DNA from: Inonotus obliquus
Taxonomy: Eukaryota > Basidiomycota > Agaricomycetes > Hymenochaetales > Hymenochaetaceae
Assembly: GCA_032164295.1 (NCBI GenBank)
Contig: JAJHTX010000003.1
Location: 806,001-870,000, forward strand
Reading direction: 5' to 3'
DNA: 64,000 bases
Below are positions 35,583 through 46,160 of the stretch, in pieces (positions within the stretch are counted from its first letter, which is position 1; each line of letters begins with the position of its first letter). Under the pieces are notes generated by a model. It had not been told where the DNA came from. It ran no database searches and was given only the letters and a program-made list of their open reading frames with translations. The position numbers were made by a program, and so were the translations under genes.

Positions 35583-36923
35583 ATGGGAACGAGCTGGAGC
35601 GACAGCAGCAGCGAAAATTCGGACGGTCTCGGAGAATCAGATATATGGTGGAGGGACCAGTATGGTTTTCTTAAGGACCATGGCTGCGAGCTACGACTGA
35701 GGTTTCGTCCAGACTGGACGCCATCATGGTCCGGGAAGAGGAAGGATCCGATGTTTTGTGAAGGTGGTCATCCAAACTTCGTGCGTCGCTTTTTCTTACT
35801 GTCGTTAATGTCTCATTTTCATCCTATACAGAACGTGAAAGTCATTGACGCTGTTCGCATCTCGGATAAGAAAAGAGTGGCCGTTAAGAGCCTTAGGAAA
35901 AGAAGTGACGAGGTCGCTATCGCGAAGTATCTTCCATCAGAAGAGCTCGTCAAGGACCCTCGTAATCATACGGGTGCCCATTCTCGACGTTATTAGTAAG
36001 GAGGGCGAAGACTTGGAGTTTCTGGTCATGCCACTGTTGATTATGTATAACTTACCCTCCTTTCTCTTCCGTCGATGAAGTTTTGGACTTTATGAAACAA
36101 ATAGTCGAGGTACGCTCTATCGTTGTCGCACCGTACATCGGACTGATTCATCCGCAACGGCGATAAGGGTCTGGTTTTTATGCATGAGCACGGTGTAGCA
36201 CATAGGTACCATAACTAGCTTATCCGGGCTGCGGTTTCGTTCACATTTTGATTTTATACTAGGGACTGCAGTTTGCTCAACATCATGATGGATGGGACGC
36301 CGTTGTATCCTCGAGGATTCCGTTTCAGCACCTCGGTCTTCGACACAACGGGGAATGGCCTTGCGAATCCGCGTCGTCGTCGAAACGTTGGCCCCGTCAA
36401 GTACTATTACACCGATTTGGGCATTTCCTCCCGCTTCGATGCCTCCGATACGCGTCGACTGGTAACAGGGAAGGAATTCCAAGACAAGGAGCTACCTGAG
36501 CTTTATCAGGATGAGCCGTATGACCCGTTTGCAGTCGATGTTTTCCTTCTCGGGAATTTATTCAGGCGTTCTCTTCTTGAGGTACGCATTCTCGCTCTTC
36601 TTTGATCCCTCAGATACTCAGACTATATGCGACAGAGATATTATGCACTTGCGTTTCTTTCACCGCTAACTGATTCTATGACTAAGATCGATCCGAAAGC
36701 TCGTCCAAGCGCTGATGCAGCCCTCCAGAAACTGCATGAAATAGTCGGACGGCAGCCTCCGCGTTCTATTTTGCGCCTTCTAGCAAGCTATAATGCGACT
36801 AATCCGAGGCAATTGTATTGTGATATGGGTACGCTGATGCGCGAAGCGGTTTGTGTCATTGAATGCCACTTGCGAATTGGGGTTCCCATAAAGTTTTCAC
36901 AGGTTCGGGATGAGCAAGTTTAA
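35583..36923 (+). pseudogene. Short kinase-like family, copy H (frameshifted)
   Basis: From ATG 35583 the copy shows SDIWWRDQYGFLKDHGCELR and PDWTPSW, then KKRVAVKSLRKRSDEVAIAKYL. One extra base near 35970 (after DPRNHT) shifts the frame to an early stop. The conserved continuation (VPILDVISKEGEDLEFLVMPLL) is in the next frame. A second shift lies near 36051-36070 before SSVDEVLDFMKQIVE. Further on, HEHGVAHRDCSLLNIMMD and YYYTDLGISSRF are intact, but DFG reads DLG (36414-36422). PFAVDVFLLGN and the C-lobe follow to TAA at 36921-36923. The closest paralogue is the intact tandem copy G. Confidence 0.8.
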
Positions 36924-37692
36924 ATTGTAAATTCCTTGGTATTCCTCCAGGTTTCACTCGTATGTGATAGCTACACCTCTGTTAATCTCGGGCAACTTGT
37001 ATAATTTACGCTTTTGTCTCTAATCCCGAAGGCTGCCAGGTAGTCAGATAGTTTGAGGGAGCTGAGTTTTGGTACTGATATCGGCCTATAAGAACGTGAT
37101 GGAGTTCATGGCTGGGCTACTACTAGAGGACAGATCTTGGAGGCCTCTGGTCACTTGAAACGCTGAATGCATAAAGGCCGGTGTGGCAACAAGCAGACGG
37201 AAGAATTAGGACTGCTCCGAAGGTACCGGAAGAAGCCGAGATTTCTTTGTTCCTACCATCACCACCGACACATCGTAACGCGATGCCACCGCAACACGGT
37301 GTGATCCAGACTTGGTCCCTATGCCCGATTTCTCTTCCTCGCCATGCATATAGGCGCAGGCTTTGAAACCTGGATGATGTTGAGATTAAATGGGTCATGG
37401 AGCAGCCCTGGAAGATTTGGGTTGATCAGGCTCGGGTATGGTGGGATTCTTACAGTTGAAATCGGGCTACCCGCGATAATACGAGCGCGAATCAGGCACC
37501 CGCTGATATCGGCCTTAGGCCCGGTTTGCCTCCGACTCCCCACCTTTGGTCCCGGTCTAGACCTCACTGCATACCCGCTCCTGCTCTGGTAACCCCTCAA
37601 GTATTTCAATTTGGCCCCGATCTCCTTCACAGTCGACGCTCCCTTCTGCTCTTACATTCCTCAATCGAAACTCAGCTTCGGAAATTTCAATA
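36924..37692. other. Intergenic, nothing supportable
   Basis: Overlapping frames on both strands (37123-37630) are GC- and proline-biased without a recognisable domain. This could be flanking sequence of the repeat relic that follows. Confidence 0.35.
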
Positions 37693-38470
37693 TGTCCCAC
37701 TATTCCACTTTACCACTCGCGGTATGAAGAACCAAGTCCAGTATCATCAGCAGTCAGTCACCGACAATTACTACCATCTCGATCAATGGAACTCCCACTC
37801 TGGTCCTGGATAACTCTTCTCTGTTATCCACAAAAGTCACTACTGACGAAAGGCTCGACTTGAACCATCTCAGGGAGGCTCGTCTCAATTTTCTCGAAGC
37901 CATCAGAAAAGCTCAGTGGCCGCCTGAAGTTATCAACACGTGGGATGACCTTCTCCACAATATTCTCACTCACCCATCTACTATTCACTCTACCATCATG
38001 GTCAACATCCTCTCATGGACTATCTCGCTAGGATCATGTGGCATAACGACCTCGAGAAGACCAATTTGCACCCTTACATCAATCATGTTGATGACAACAT
38101 GTTCAATCGGATCTCTCAGGAACTTCGAAACGCTCAGTACCAACAGCAGGCCCATGAACTCCAGCAGCTAATTACCACCACAACTGTGAGACCTTTTACG
38201 TCCTTTTCTACCTTCTACGCAGTATTTCTTCTCCATCCCAGCTCGGTAGACGTCCTCTTTCTCGCACTCCACCGGAGTTAGAGGTCGCAAGCGCCATTAC
38301 GGTGCCGACGCCGCAAACACCTTGCCTTCTTCCATCCCTTCTACGAAAGCTCGCAAACACGAGCAATTTTGATCCAGCGCAAATACCCTCACCACCGTTT
38401 GCGCCGTATGCCTCGAAGTGGGGATCACGATGTTCAGACTGATAACCGACCCTCACACCAAGCCCATCAA
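37693..38470 (+). pseudogene. Decayed gag-like / zinc-knuckle repeat ORF
   Basis: Scattered frames give a consistent protein. MSHYSTLPLA is followed by TITTISINGTPTLVLDNSSL, EARLNFLEAIRKAQWPPEVI, MDYLARIMWHNDLEKTNL, QELRNAQYQQQAHELQQL and TVCAVCLEVGDHDVQT. The order recalls a multicopy ORF common in mushroom genomes that ends in a CxxC-type knuckle. I recall it as mobile-element associated, which I cannot verify here. At least one frameshift (near 38005) and a stop (near 38370) break it. No LTR, reverse transcriptase or integrase is visible nearby. Confidence 0.4.
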
Positions 38471-38852
38471 ACCAGGACCGTTCCACCAGGCCACCTAAGA
38501 GCCCAACATCTCATCATAGGAGATCTACTTCCCGCCCTTCACTCCACCCTCTTCCATTGTCACGCTCCCCGTCGAGCTTTCGCTGACTTTCACCACCTTA
38601 CTTCTTGGGCGCTATGGGAGCCTGGTTGGCTCCCATCTCCTCTTCTCTTTCCGAATTTCTCTTTGGTAATCATAACGCAAATTGGAACACAGGTGCTGAA
38701 CCCTCACGTGTAGCTTGTGAAAATGGTTATTGGTAGCTTACATATTGATGTCCAGGTGTGAAATAGATCACATTCGGTTTGTCGTGAACGAAAGTTAGTT
38801 AAATAGAAGTCACTATAGCTACTGTATTGCAAATTCAACATCGAGGTCAAGA
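38471..38852. other. Intergenic
   Basis: This lies between the repeat relic and the 3' end of the membrane protein. No exon was seen. Confidence 0.4.
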
Positions 38853-40299
38853 CTACTGAAGACCCCTCTCGTCCTTTGAGTCTGGACCCGATTTAGATGA
38901 CTTCTCCGCATCACTATACTGGATAGTCGAACTGCTTTTCAGACCCAAGGTCGACTGTTTGTTCCTTTCGGGCAGCGAAAGTTGGAGTGTCTTGTCGCGG
39001 TGAGTGAGCGAAGTTTCTATTGAGGTTTCGGGTCGGGCAAAGGCGGGCTCCGATAGCATGTGATTGGTGGGAACGAAGGACGTGTAAGATTGTTGCTGTT
39101 GCCGTGTGTGACCGACAAAGGCGATGATAAGCAGTGGATTCATAGCCTGTTTGACGAAGTCAATTTGTCATTTCGCGCGTAGATACGAACCACGTACGAC
39201 TATCTGGACGACGGTATCGGCTACAAAGAACACACCGGGAAAGTTTGCGGCGTAGAATGCAAGCTCGATCGTCTGAGCTATCGCGGCAAACGATGCACTT
39301 TCAATGACGATGACGATGACTCGCCAGTAAGGACGCATTCGACCTGGGTCATGTTTGCGGATAGGCCTCGTAACCCACCATATTCTCGAGGCGATCAGTA
39401 GAGTCGCAGATACGTTCATGGCAAGCGCGAGTGAGAATTGCGCTTTACCCCAAGTGGAGATCTGCTTGGCGAAGATATTTTGCCCCGGCGTGACTTTTGA
39501 GACGAACGTTGCCGACTGATGTCCGTGGCGTAAGCTTCATTAGACAGATATGCGTTTTGGTCACTCACAGCAATCCCGGCAACTGTGGACGAAATTAGGT
39601 CAGTAGCTAAGCAGCGAAGGGGCGGAAGACGTACTAAACACTCCGATCGAGAGAAGGGTATTCGGGATACATATTATTAGGTTCCTCTCCCATACCATGT
39701 AGATTCTCCATATCTTTTGACGGAAAAGTTAGCAATCTAACACAGGTTCATGACACAGGATACTCACAATCAGAATGTCCGAAAATAAGTTCTGAGGGTG
39801 ACATGTACTGAGCGCGGATGCTAAAAAGGAGGATAAAGCCGTACTCACCGCTAGAACCACAAGAAACTGCTTCGCGACATTGGTAGGTTGCGTTATATCA
39901 AATAGGTATGTAAACATCGCGGGTTTGTCGGGAGGGTTCACGTAACCTTCGATAAGGCGGCGACAGTTAACGCCGATGTGTGCCGTCGCCACCAAGAACC
40001 TAAGTATCACGATTTACTCCACTCCACAAAACGCGCATGATGAGTAAGACGAATACGCACAAGATGGTAGAAAAGGACACCAGGAAGAATTTCGTGGTTC
40101 TATTGGCATACTTTCGCACGAGTGCGAGGTCGTATATGCAGAGGAAGAAGACAGCGCAGTTAATGCCTGGGATAAGAGAGAGGACCCGTGAGCTACTAAG
40201 GAAAAACTACCGACAAACGTTTATGAGCGCACCATAGAAGAGAGTCTCCATCCATATTGAGACGATCACGGACAGGGTGGGAGGTACGGACAGAGCCAT
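38853..40299 (-). CDS. Multi-span integral membrane protein of Agaricomycete type
   Basis: ATG at 40299-40297 gives MALSVPPTLSVIVSIWMETL. The spliced reading then contains METLFYG joined to INCAVFFLCIYDLALVRKYA, LVATAHIGVNCRRLIEGYV, FDITQPTNVAKQFLVVLA, NLFSDILI joined to WRIYMVWERNLIICIPN, SRIWWVTRPIRKHD, YWRVIVIVIESASFAAIAQT and VVQIV joined to AMNPLLIIAFVGH. It ends in a hydrophilic Ser/Lys tail (TAA-type stop 38855-38853). Six or seven hydrophobic helices are spaced as in a large uncharacterised family of mushroom membrane proteins (FYGINCVLF...Y at the N-terminus). It is probably a plasma-membrane protein; receptor activity is unproven. Its start faces the acyl-CoA oxidase promoter. Confidence 0.75.
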
Positions 40300-40812
40300 A
40301 TCTATTGTCGCAGCGCACCAGCTTGTGGTGGAATTTGACCTACGTGGTAGGACTACCTGAGCTGTTGGCAGCTAAATATCATGGCGGTACGGGAGAGTGC
40401 TTCGATTCCCTCGGTCTTTCCGCAAACAAAATGGATCTTGATACGAGATTATTACTCCGGCAGAAGGAAAGTCCAGTGAGCCATCACGTCTCACAGGAGG
40501 CAACACATGGTCGTATTGTATAACCGTAAGTTTTCAGGAAGGAGAGCGATAAAATAGAATTATGTAATATTATGATCCGCTACTTTGCCGATCAAACTTA
40601 CTATTTATATACCAAGCACACTGCCTGGACCCGTTTCACTCCTGTTTTCAGTCCAAATGAACTTCTTCCGTCGTTATCCTCAACGCTTCGAGAATCGAAG
40701 AAAGCTTCTTGAGATTTCACCGTGGTCGCCGGTCACTTATGTGGTGGACGATGACAAGTTCCGTTCGCTTTTCTAGGCACCCCTGGTCCTTTTCACCTTT
40801 AGGTCGTATACG

Positions 40813-42781
40813 ATGTCGACAACTACTCTGCTAGACAAGCCTCTTTTCCGGGCGCGACAAGAGCTCCTACCACGGCATGAACGCATCGCACTCTCGCATG
40901 TCCGCAGTGCTGCAATCGCTAATATCCTGCAACTCACCACGTACGACATTGGGAACATGACCCCCAAATTCTGGAGAGCGCATGCTGACCCGATTAGTTT
41001 TGTTGATACGAGCGCCATGACAAACATAACGATTCAGTACAACGTCGTTATCGGGACTCTCCTGGACATGGGCGGGGGCAGGGGGGACTTGCAATCACTG
41101 ATTCAGGATTTATTGGATTACAAGGTTTTGTGAGTTCGAGACCCTAGCTTGTTCCATATAACTTTCTGATATTGTTTGATCATCAGAGGTCAGTTTCTAC
41201 TTACGGAACTTGGCCATGGGCTGGACGTCGTGAACATGGAAACAACTGCAACAATGCTTCCTGATGGATCTTTTGACTTACATTCACCGAATCCTTATGC
41301 TGCAAAGTGAGTATCTACACGGTTTATGCTTTATTAACTATCTAATTGTTCCTGAAATCTTTCAGGTGGATGCCATCAACTATCCCTGTCGGGTACATGT
41401 GCATTGGCATCGTTTTTGCTCGGCTTCTTGTTGATGGAGAAGATCGGGGCATTCGGCCATTCCTTGTCCAGTTGAACAATGGGAAGGAGATGTGTAAAGG
41501 CATCTGTGCCAGGTACGTGATCTTCTATCTTTTCAGAAACTCGAATTCGATAATTTCAATCAAACTTAGACCTGCGCCGCCGAGAGATGACACTGATCCT
41601 GTGAATCATTCTCTGACAACATTTACGCACGTTCGCCTTCCACGCGCTGCTCTTCTCGGGGACCTTACAAAGCCCACATCACTTCGCGAACAGTTCCTTT
41701 CCTCGATATGGCGCGTAACTGTTGGTTCACTGGTGATCTCAAGCCAAGCTATTCCCAGTCTAAAGCTCGCTGCATTAACAGTTGGCCGGTACAGCCTCCG
41801 ACGATGCGTTCGTGGCGTTTCCTCCACGCCTACCCCTATCATACAGTTTCGCACACAACAGGCACCTATTGTGCTGGCTCTCGCGGAGGCATGTGTATTG
41901 GAGTCACTGAAGATCTGGGCCATTCCAATCTTTCTAGATAGGAATCGGAATATGGATGTTCGGAGGGCAATTTCTGCCCTCTGCAAAGTTTTGATGCTAA
42001 CACACCACCAGGCGCTGATCGAAGTGTTGATAACACGATGCGGCGCACAAGGTGTCTTCCGGTACAACGGGCTCACTTCTGCTGCTGTGAGCGTTCCCTT
42101 GTTCCGTTCAAAGCAACCACACTCACAGCTTTCCTAGGGTCTTATTCGTGGTTTTGCAATCGGAGAGGGAGATCTATTGGCTCTTTCCATTCGTATGCTA
42201 GACCTTTATTGTACTTACCTCGTTCCTACACTGACACCAGTTTGTCTCCTGTAGGACTTGCAACTGAGCTTTTACTTGAACGGTACAACGTACCGCAAAC
42301 AGAAAACCCATTCTCTCTCCTTGCACAGCACGAGACTGGACTCATAGCTGACTGCCGTGCGCTGCTCAAATCAATGCCGAGCCACCGTAGCGCGGAGTTT
42401 AATAGACAGCTTATTCCACAATGCCAGCCAATCGTTGAAGCAATCGGGTGCCGCATGGCATACGATTCCGCACGCGCCGAGGGTGTACCTGCACCATTCA
42501 TAGCGCTATTCGAGGCCAACGCAGTAAAGGCGGACCTCGCCTGGTATGTTGAAAAAGGTCTGCTGACTCGAAAGAAATGGAGGGAGATGGAAGCGGATGC
42601 ACTTGATAAGGCTTACCCGTTGTTGGAGAGTTGGTTGGAGAATGATGAGATCGGTAAATACGTCTGCGCGCCGATTATCTCTGACGAAGCATGGAATGCG
42701 TTCCATGATACTCTGCCTACGTATGTTGGCCAAGCGCAACCAGACATTAACAATACAGTGGTAGCTCATTCAAAGTTGTAA
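40813..42781 (+). CDS. Acyl-CoA oxidase (ACOX-type)
   Basis: From ATG 40813 (MSTTTLLDKPLFRARQELLP) about six exons read in frame to TAA 42779-42781. The diagnostic block TELGHGLDVVNMETTATMLP, followed by HSPNPYAAKWMPSTIP and FARLLVDGEDRGIRPFLVQL, is the FAD/acyl-CoA binding middle domain. FTHVRLPRAALLG follows it. The C-terminal half is helical and ends YVGQAQPDINNTVVAHSKL. Acyl-CoA oxidases do the first, H2O2-forming step of peroxisomal beta-oxidation. The last three residues are HSKL, close to a PTS1 signal (SKL), which supports peroxisomal import. It is intact and ordinary in codon use. It diverges from the membrane protein at 40299. Confidence 0.88.
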
Positions 42782-42847
42782 TTAATAGTAACTGATTTCA
42801 ATCAAACGAACTAGTTGCACATGCATTTCATACATTCTTTGAGAAAA

Positions 42848-43621
42848 TCAAAGCCTAGCTTTCATCTTGTCCAATGTAGCCGTCAGATCTTCCTTGGATA
42901 CTTTCTTCTGTGGCCAATTCTCATCGATCTTGAGAACGAGACCTTCTGTTTCGTTCGGCTTCGGGATGACGTGGAAATGAACATGGTCGACATGCTAGTT
43001 GGAGTACCTCATCAGCATGCTCGATCATGACACAGGGAAAAACCCAACAACGTACCTGGAATGCCAACTTGCCATTGTTCTGGAAGAAATAGAAGAGTAA
43101 GATGGGCATGAATGATGTACCGTAATTGCGATAAGCGACAGACCTGAAGAATGTTGTACTGTTCGGCACCAGTAGAAAGCGCAACGGCCTTCAACACAGG
43201 TCCGATGTCGGCGAGGTATTCGCTCGAAAGGTCTCCAAGCGTCCTTGCATGACCTTGCGGATAACATCAATTTACATCTTGACCTTCAAAGTGGATCATA
43301 ACATACACTTAGGAATGACTTGAGTATGACCTTCTGAGACAGGGGAGATATCCAAAAACGCCAAGCTAAGTATGTTTGTCAATAAGACATATCAGGTCTC
43401 AACGGGTTTGGTTGGTTAGACATACGAGTGTTCAGTTTCGTAGACCTTGAAACAAGGGATTCCTCCTGTTCGTACTTGTCGGTGAAGATGGAACTCGTCA
43501 AGATACAAATTTCAGACCTTGAATGATTTTGCAAAAGATACAGCTACGCAGTGTCAATAGGACATAAACTCTTAACTAATGAATTGAGATATACTCACTT
43601 ATCGTCAGAGTTAGTGGCCAT
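42848..43621 (-). CDS. HNT1: HIT-family nucleotide hydrolase (HINT/HNT1-like)
   Basis: ATG at 43621-43619 starts MATNSDDK. After splicing it reads CIFCKIIQG, IPCFKVYETEHS, then ISPVSEGHTQVIPKCHARTL, LSTGAEQYNILQ, NNGKLAFQ and HVDHVHFHVIPKP. It ends in TLDKMKARL before TGA (42850-42848). The HVHFHV histidine triad and the N-terminal CIFC zinc-type pair are those of the HINT branch (yeast Hnt1). Those enzymes hydrolyse adenosine 5'-phosphoramidates and lysyl-adenylate. It is intact, with five or six small exons, tail-to-tail with the acyl-CoA oxidase with only 66 bp between the coding ends. Confidence 0.88.
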
Positions 43622-44435
43622 TTCGTCACCCGAATGAGATGTGTATGCAGGGGGGCTTCACACTCCAGGCAGAAGGCAGACAAATTGCAACATCCGATTT
43701 CAGATGCTTTGTAGATAGATTACTAAGCCTGCCGAGATACCCCGCCATTTCGGCGAGTTTTTTCTTCATTGCGGAGGATGTGCGTTGAAAGCTCATCATA
43801 TAGAACAGAAGATTCAGCTTGAACTCACGATAAGTTGCCCATTCTCAGCATCATAACACCGTTCCTCTGAGATTGGAACCTAATCCAGGCCAGGAATCAT
43901 GATGAACGAGCATGATGACAGCAACCTTATCTTCGAAGCTTATGTACGGCATGTGAATTACATGCCCAAAATAGAATGTGCCTGACTAAGTGAGATTACA
44001 TAATGTATTCTCTTCTTTTTGATTTGATATGCGCAGAGACCAGACAGACTCTTGCCTCACATCACACTCTGCCACCCACATCACGACAAGTAACTGCCAT
44101 GGTTTCTGGAGCGTGCAACGGACTTACCGAAGTCCTTGTTATGAGGGTAAAGCGGAATAGTGGTTGATGAGATGCCAAAGATAATAGTAGGTAAGTGGCA
44201 CTTTTGCTCTTGTTCGCCCTCGTTCTGACCATGACCGAAAGAATTCTTGTCCATGTTGTCGTCTTGCAACAATACACCAACGAATACATCGGGTGCTCGA
44301 GCCTGGAAATACTCAGCCGGCCTCTTCCTCAAAGCATACACGTTTGGCTGGTCGCATTCCGTGCTGTTCTTGTGCTATTTCTTTGCATCCAAATTATCGG
44401 TACCAGTATCTACCTCTGAATCAGTACTTCCCACA
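43622..44435. other. Divergent intergenic region
   Basis: This lies between HNT1 (minus) and copy I (plus). Open frames on both strands at 44062-44419 overlap without a domain. Nothing is called. Confidence 0.4.
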
Positions 44436-45774
44436 ATGCCCATCGCCAGCAAGAGGGACGGGATTTATGATGCACTTGTCTCGCTCAAAGAAGATGAGCG
44501 GTGGTGGCGCGGCCGATATGAAATGCTGCTCAAGCATGGCTATCAACTCCGTCCGAGGTTCCGTCCGGGCTGGACGCCCTCATGGGCTGGCGCCAAAAGG
44601 CACCCTATCCTCTGCGAGGATGGCCCGATGAACAGGGTGCGTCTCCCGCCTCCTTCAGACTGTCTATTTCTCATCGAGGTACAGCATGTGAATACCATGG
44701 ATGCGAAGCGACTATCCGACGGGAAACGCATAAAGATGAAAAGGCTCGTCAAAGGCAGCAAGGAATTGGAGGTGGTACGATTCCTCACTACGAAGGAGCT
44801 TCTAGAGGATCCTCGCAATCACTGTGTGCCAGTGTATTCAGTGAGAAAGACAGCTGGCTGGAGTACATGGTCATGCCTCTCCTCCAACGATGCTTTGAAC
44901 CTCCGTTCTCTTTCGTTGAGGAGGTTGTAGACTTTATGAAGCAAATGATTGAGGTTAGCTTTCTGTCTCAGTCACATTAGCCTACTTGACATTCCCTAGG
45001 GTTTGGTCTTCATGCATGAGCACGGGGTGGCCCACAGGTGAGTATTTCCGAAGCCTCATGACTCATGCACCCTCTCATATTGTTCGTATAGGGATTGCTC
45101 GCTTCAGAATATTATGATGGATGCAGAGCGCCTGTATCCGAAAGGTTTTCATCCTAATCTACCACCTGCGGATGCCTATGGAATGCCTGCCGGGCCACGA
45201 CGACGTCGAGATGTCCCTGGAATAAAGTACTACTTCACCGACTTCGGACTCTCTACACGCTTCGACGGCACGGAGGAGACGCAATTGGTTACTGGAAGTG
45301 ATGGACTGGATCAGGACGTTCCTGAGTTGCATCAATCTAAACCGTACGCTCCATTTCCTGTCGATGTATTTATTCTGGGAAATCTTTTTCGGACGGGGAT
45401 CACGGAGGTATGGTGCAATTCCGCCTTTCCTGTACTACTCCATACCTCACGTTGGCTCGCAGGTGTACGAAAACTGTGTTTTTCTCGCGCCGCTTGTTAC
45501 ATCCATGACTAATCTAGACCCAACCACGCGCCCGACGGCACATCAAGCGTTGGAACATTTGACGGAGCTCGTCGAGAAACAGCCTCCCAGGTCGGTGCGA
45601 TGGGCCGTGATCCACCGCGGTGAAACGAAATTCGAACGATTCATATGGAATACCGAATCGGCAGCTCATGAAGTTGCAGTCCTAGTCAAATCCATCTTCT
45701 GTGAGTGTAAATATTCTGCGATAATGCTTTGTTTTTTACGGATCTTTTCGGCAGCATTCCAAATGAAAAGGTAG
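44436..45774 (+). pseudogene. Short kinase-like family, copy I (7-bp deletion)
   Basis: From ATG 44436 the copy shows DERWWRGRYEMLLKHGYQLR, PGWTPSWAGAKR, MDAKRLSDGKR and GSKELEVVRFL up to DPRNHCVP. There (near 44832) it lacks 7 bp that copy F has (F reads CCAGGGCTTGATG, I reads CCAGTG). The continuation MVMPLLQRCFEPPF and FVEEVVDFMKQMIE is therefore in another frame. Later blocks are fine: HEHGVAHR, RDCSLQNIMMDAERLYPKGF, YYFTDFGLSTRF, VPELHQSKPYAPFPVDVFIL and KFERFIWNTESAAHEVAVLV. The stop is at 45772-45774. It is the paralogue of copy F, in inverted orientation. Copy J follows on the same strand. Apart from the deletion it looks recently functional. Confidence 0.8.
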
Positions 45775-46037
45775 TCGAGTTATTCTGCGTGGTAGCTTGT
45801 GATCTAGATAGCCCTCGAGAACTAATATCAGTTGAGGGCATCCTTTTGCAGCAGGACCAATGGCCGCGAAACAAAGGGAACATGCTGTTTGGGGCCCATA
45901 CCTGCTAATAGGATTTTTATCTAATACGGAGTCTTGTCGCGCTTGTCCCGTCCCTAGCACTTACCTTATGTCACCTGCCGCATGAAACCAGCCACAAAAT
46001 ACTCGACCGGATTCTAGATCTAGAGATCTCTCGAGAG

Positions 46038-46044
46038 TATATAA
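46038..46044 (+). promoter_or_regulatory. Likely TATA box of copy J
   Basis: TATATAA lies about 117 bp upstream of the chosen ATG (46161). It is followed by a pyrimidine-rich leader (CCACCCCTCCCTTTGC), a usual fungal promoter arrangement. Confidence 0.4.
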
Positions 46045-46160
46045 GCCCACTTATCCGGAGGGAGCGACCCCAGAACCACCCCTCCCTTTGCTTTAGTATC
46101 CAATATCGCTACTTCGATCTGTTTTGTTTCCGACTTGTGACTCACGTCCAACTTCATGCC

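Noticed and set aside
37120..37640. A long terminal repeat or second gene beside the gag-like relic
   Set aside because: No matching repeat was found on the other side, and the open frames on the two strands contradict each other.
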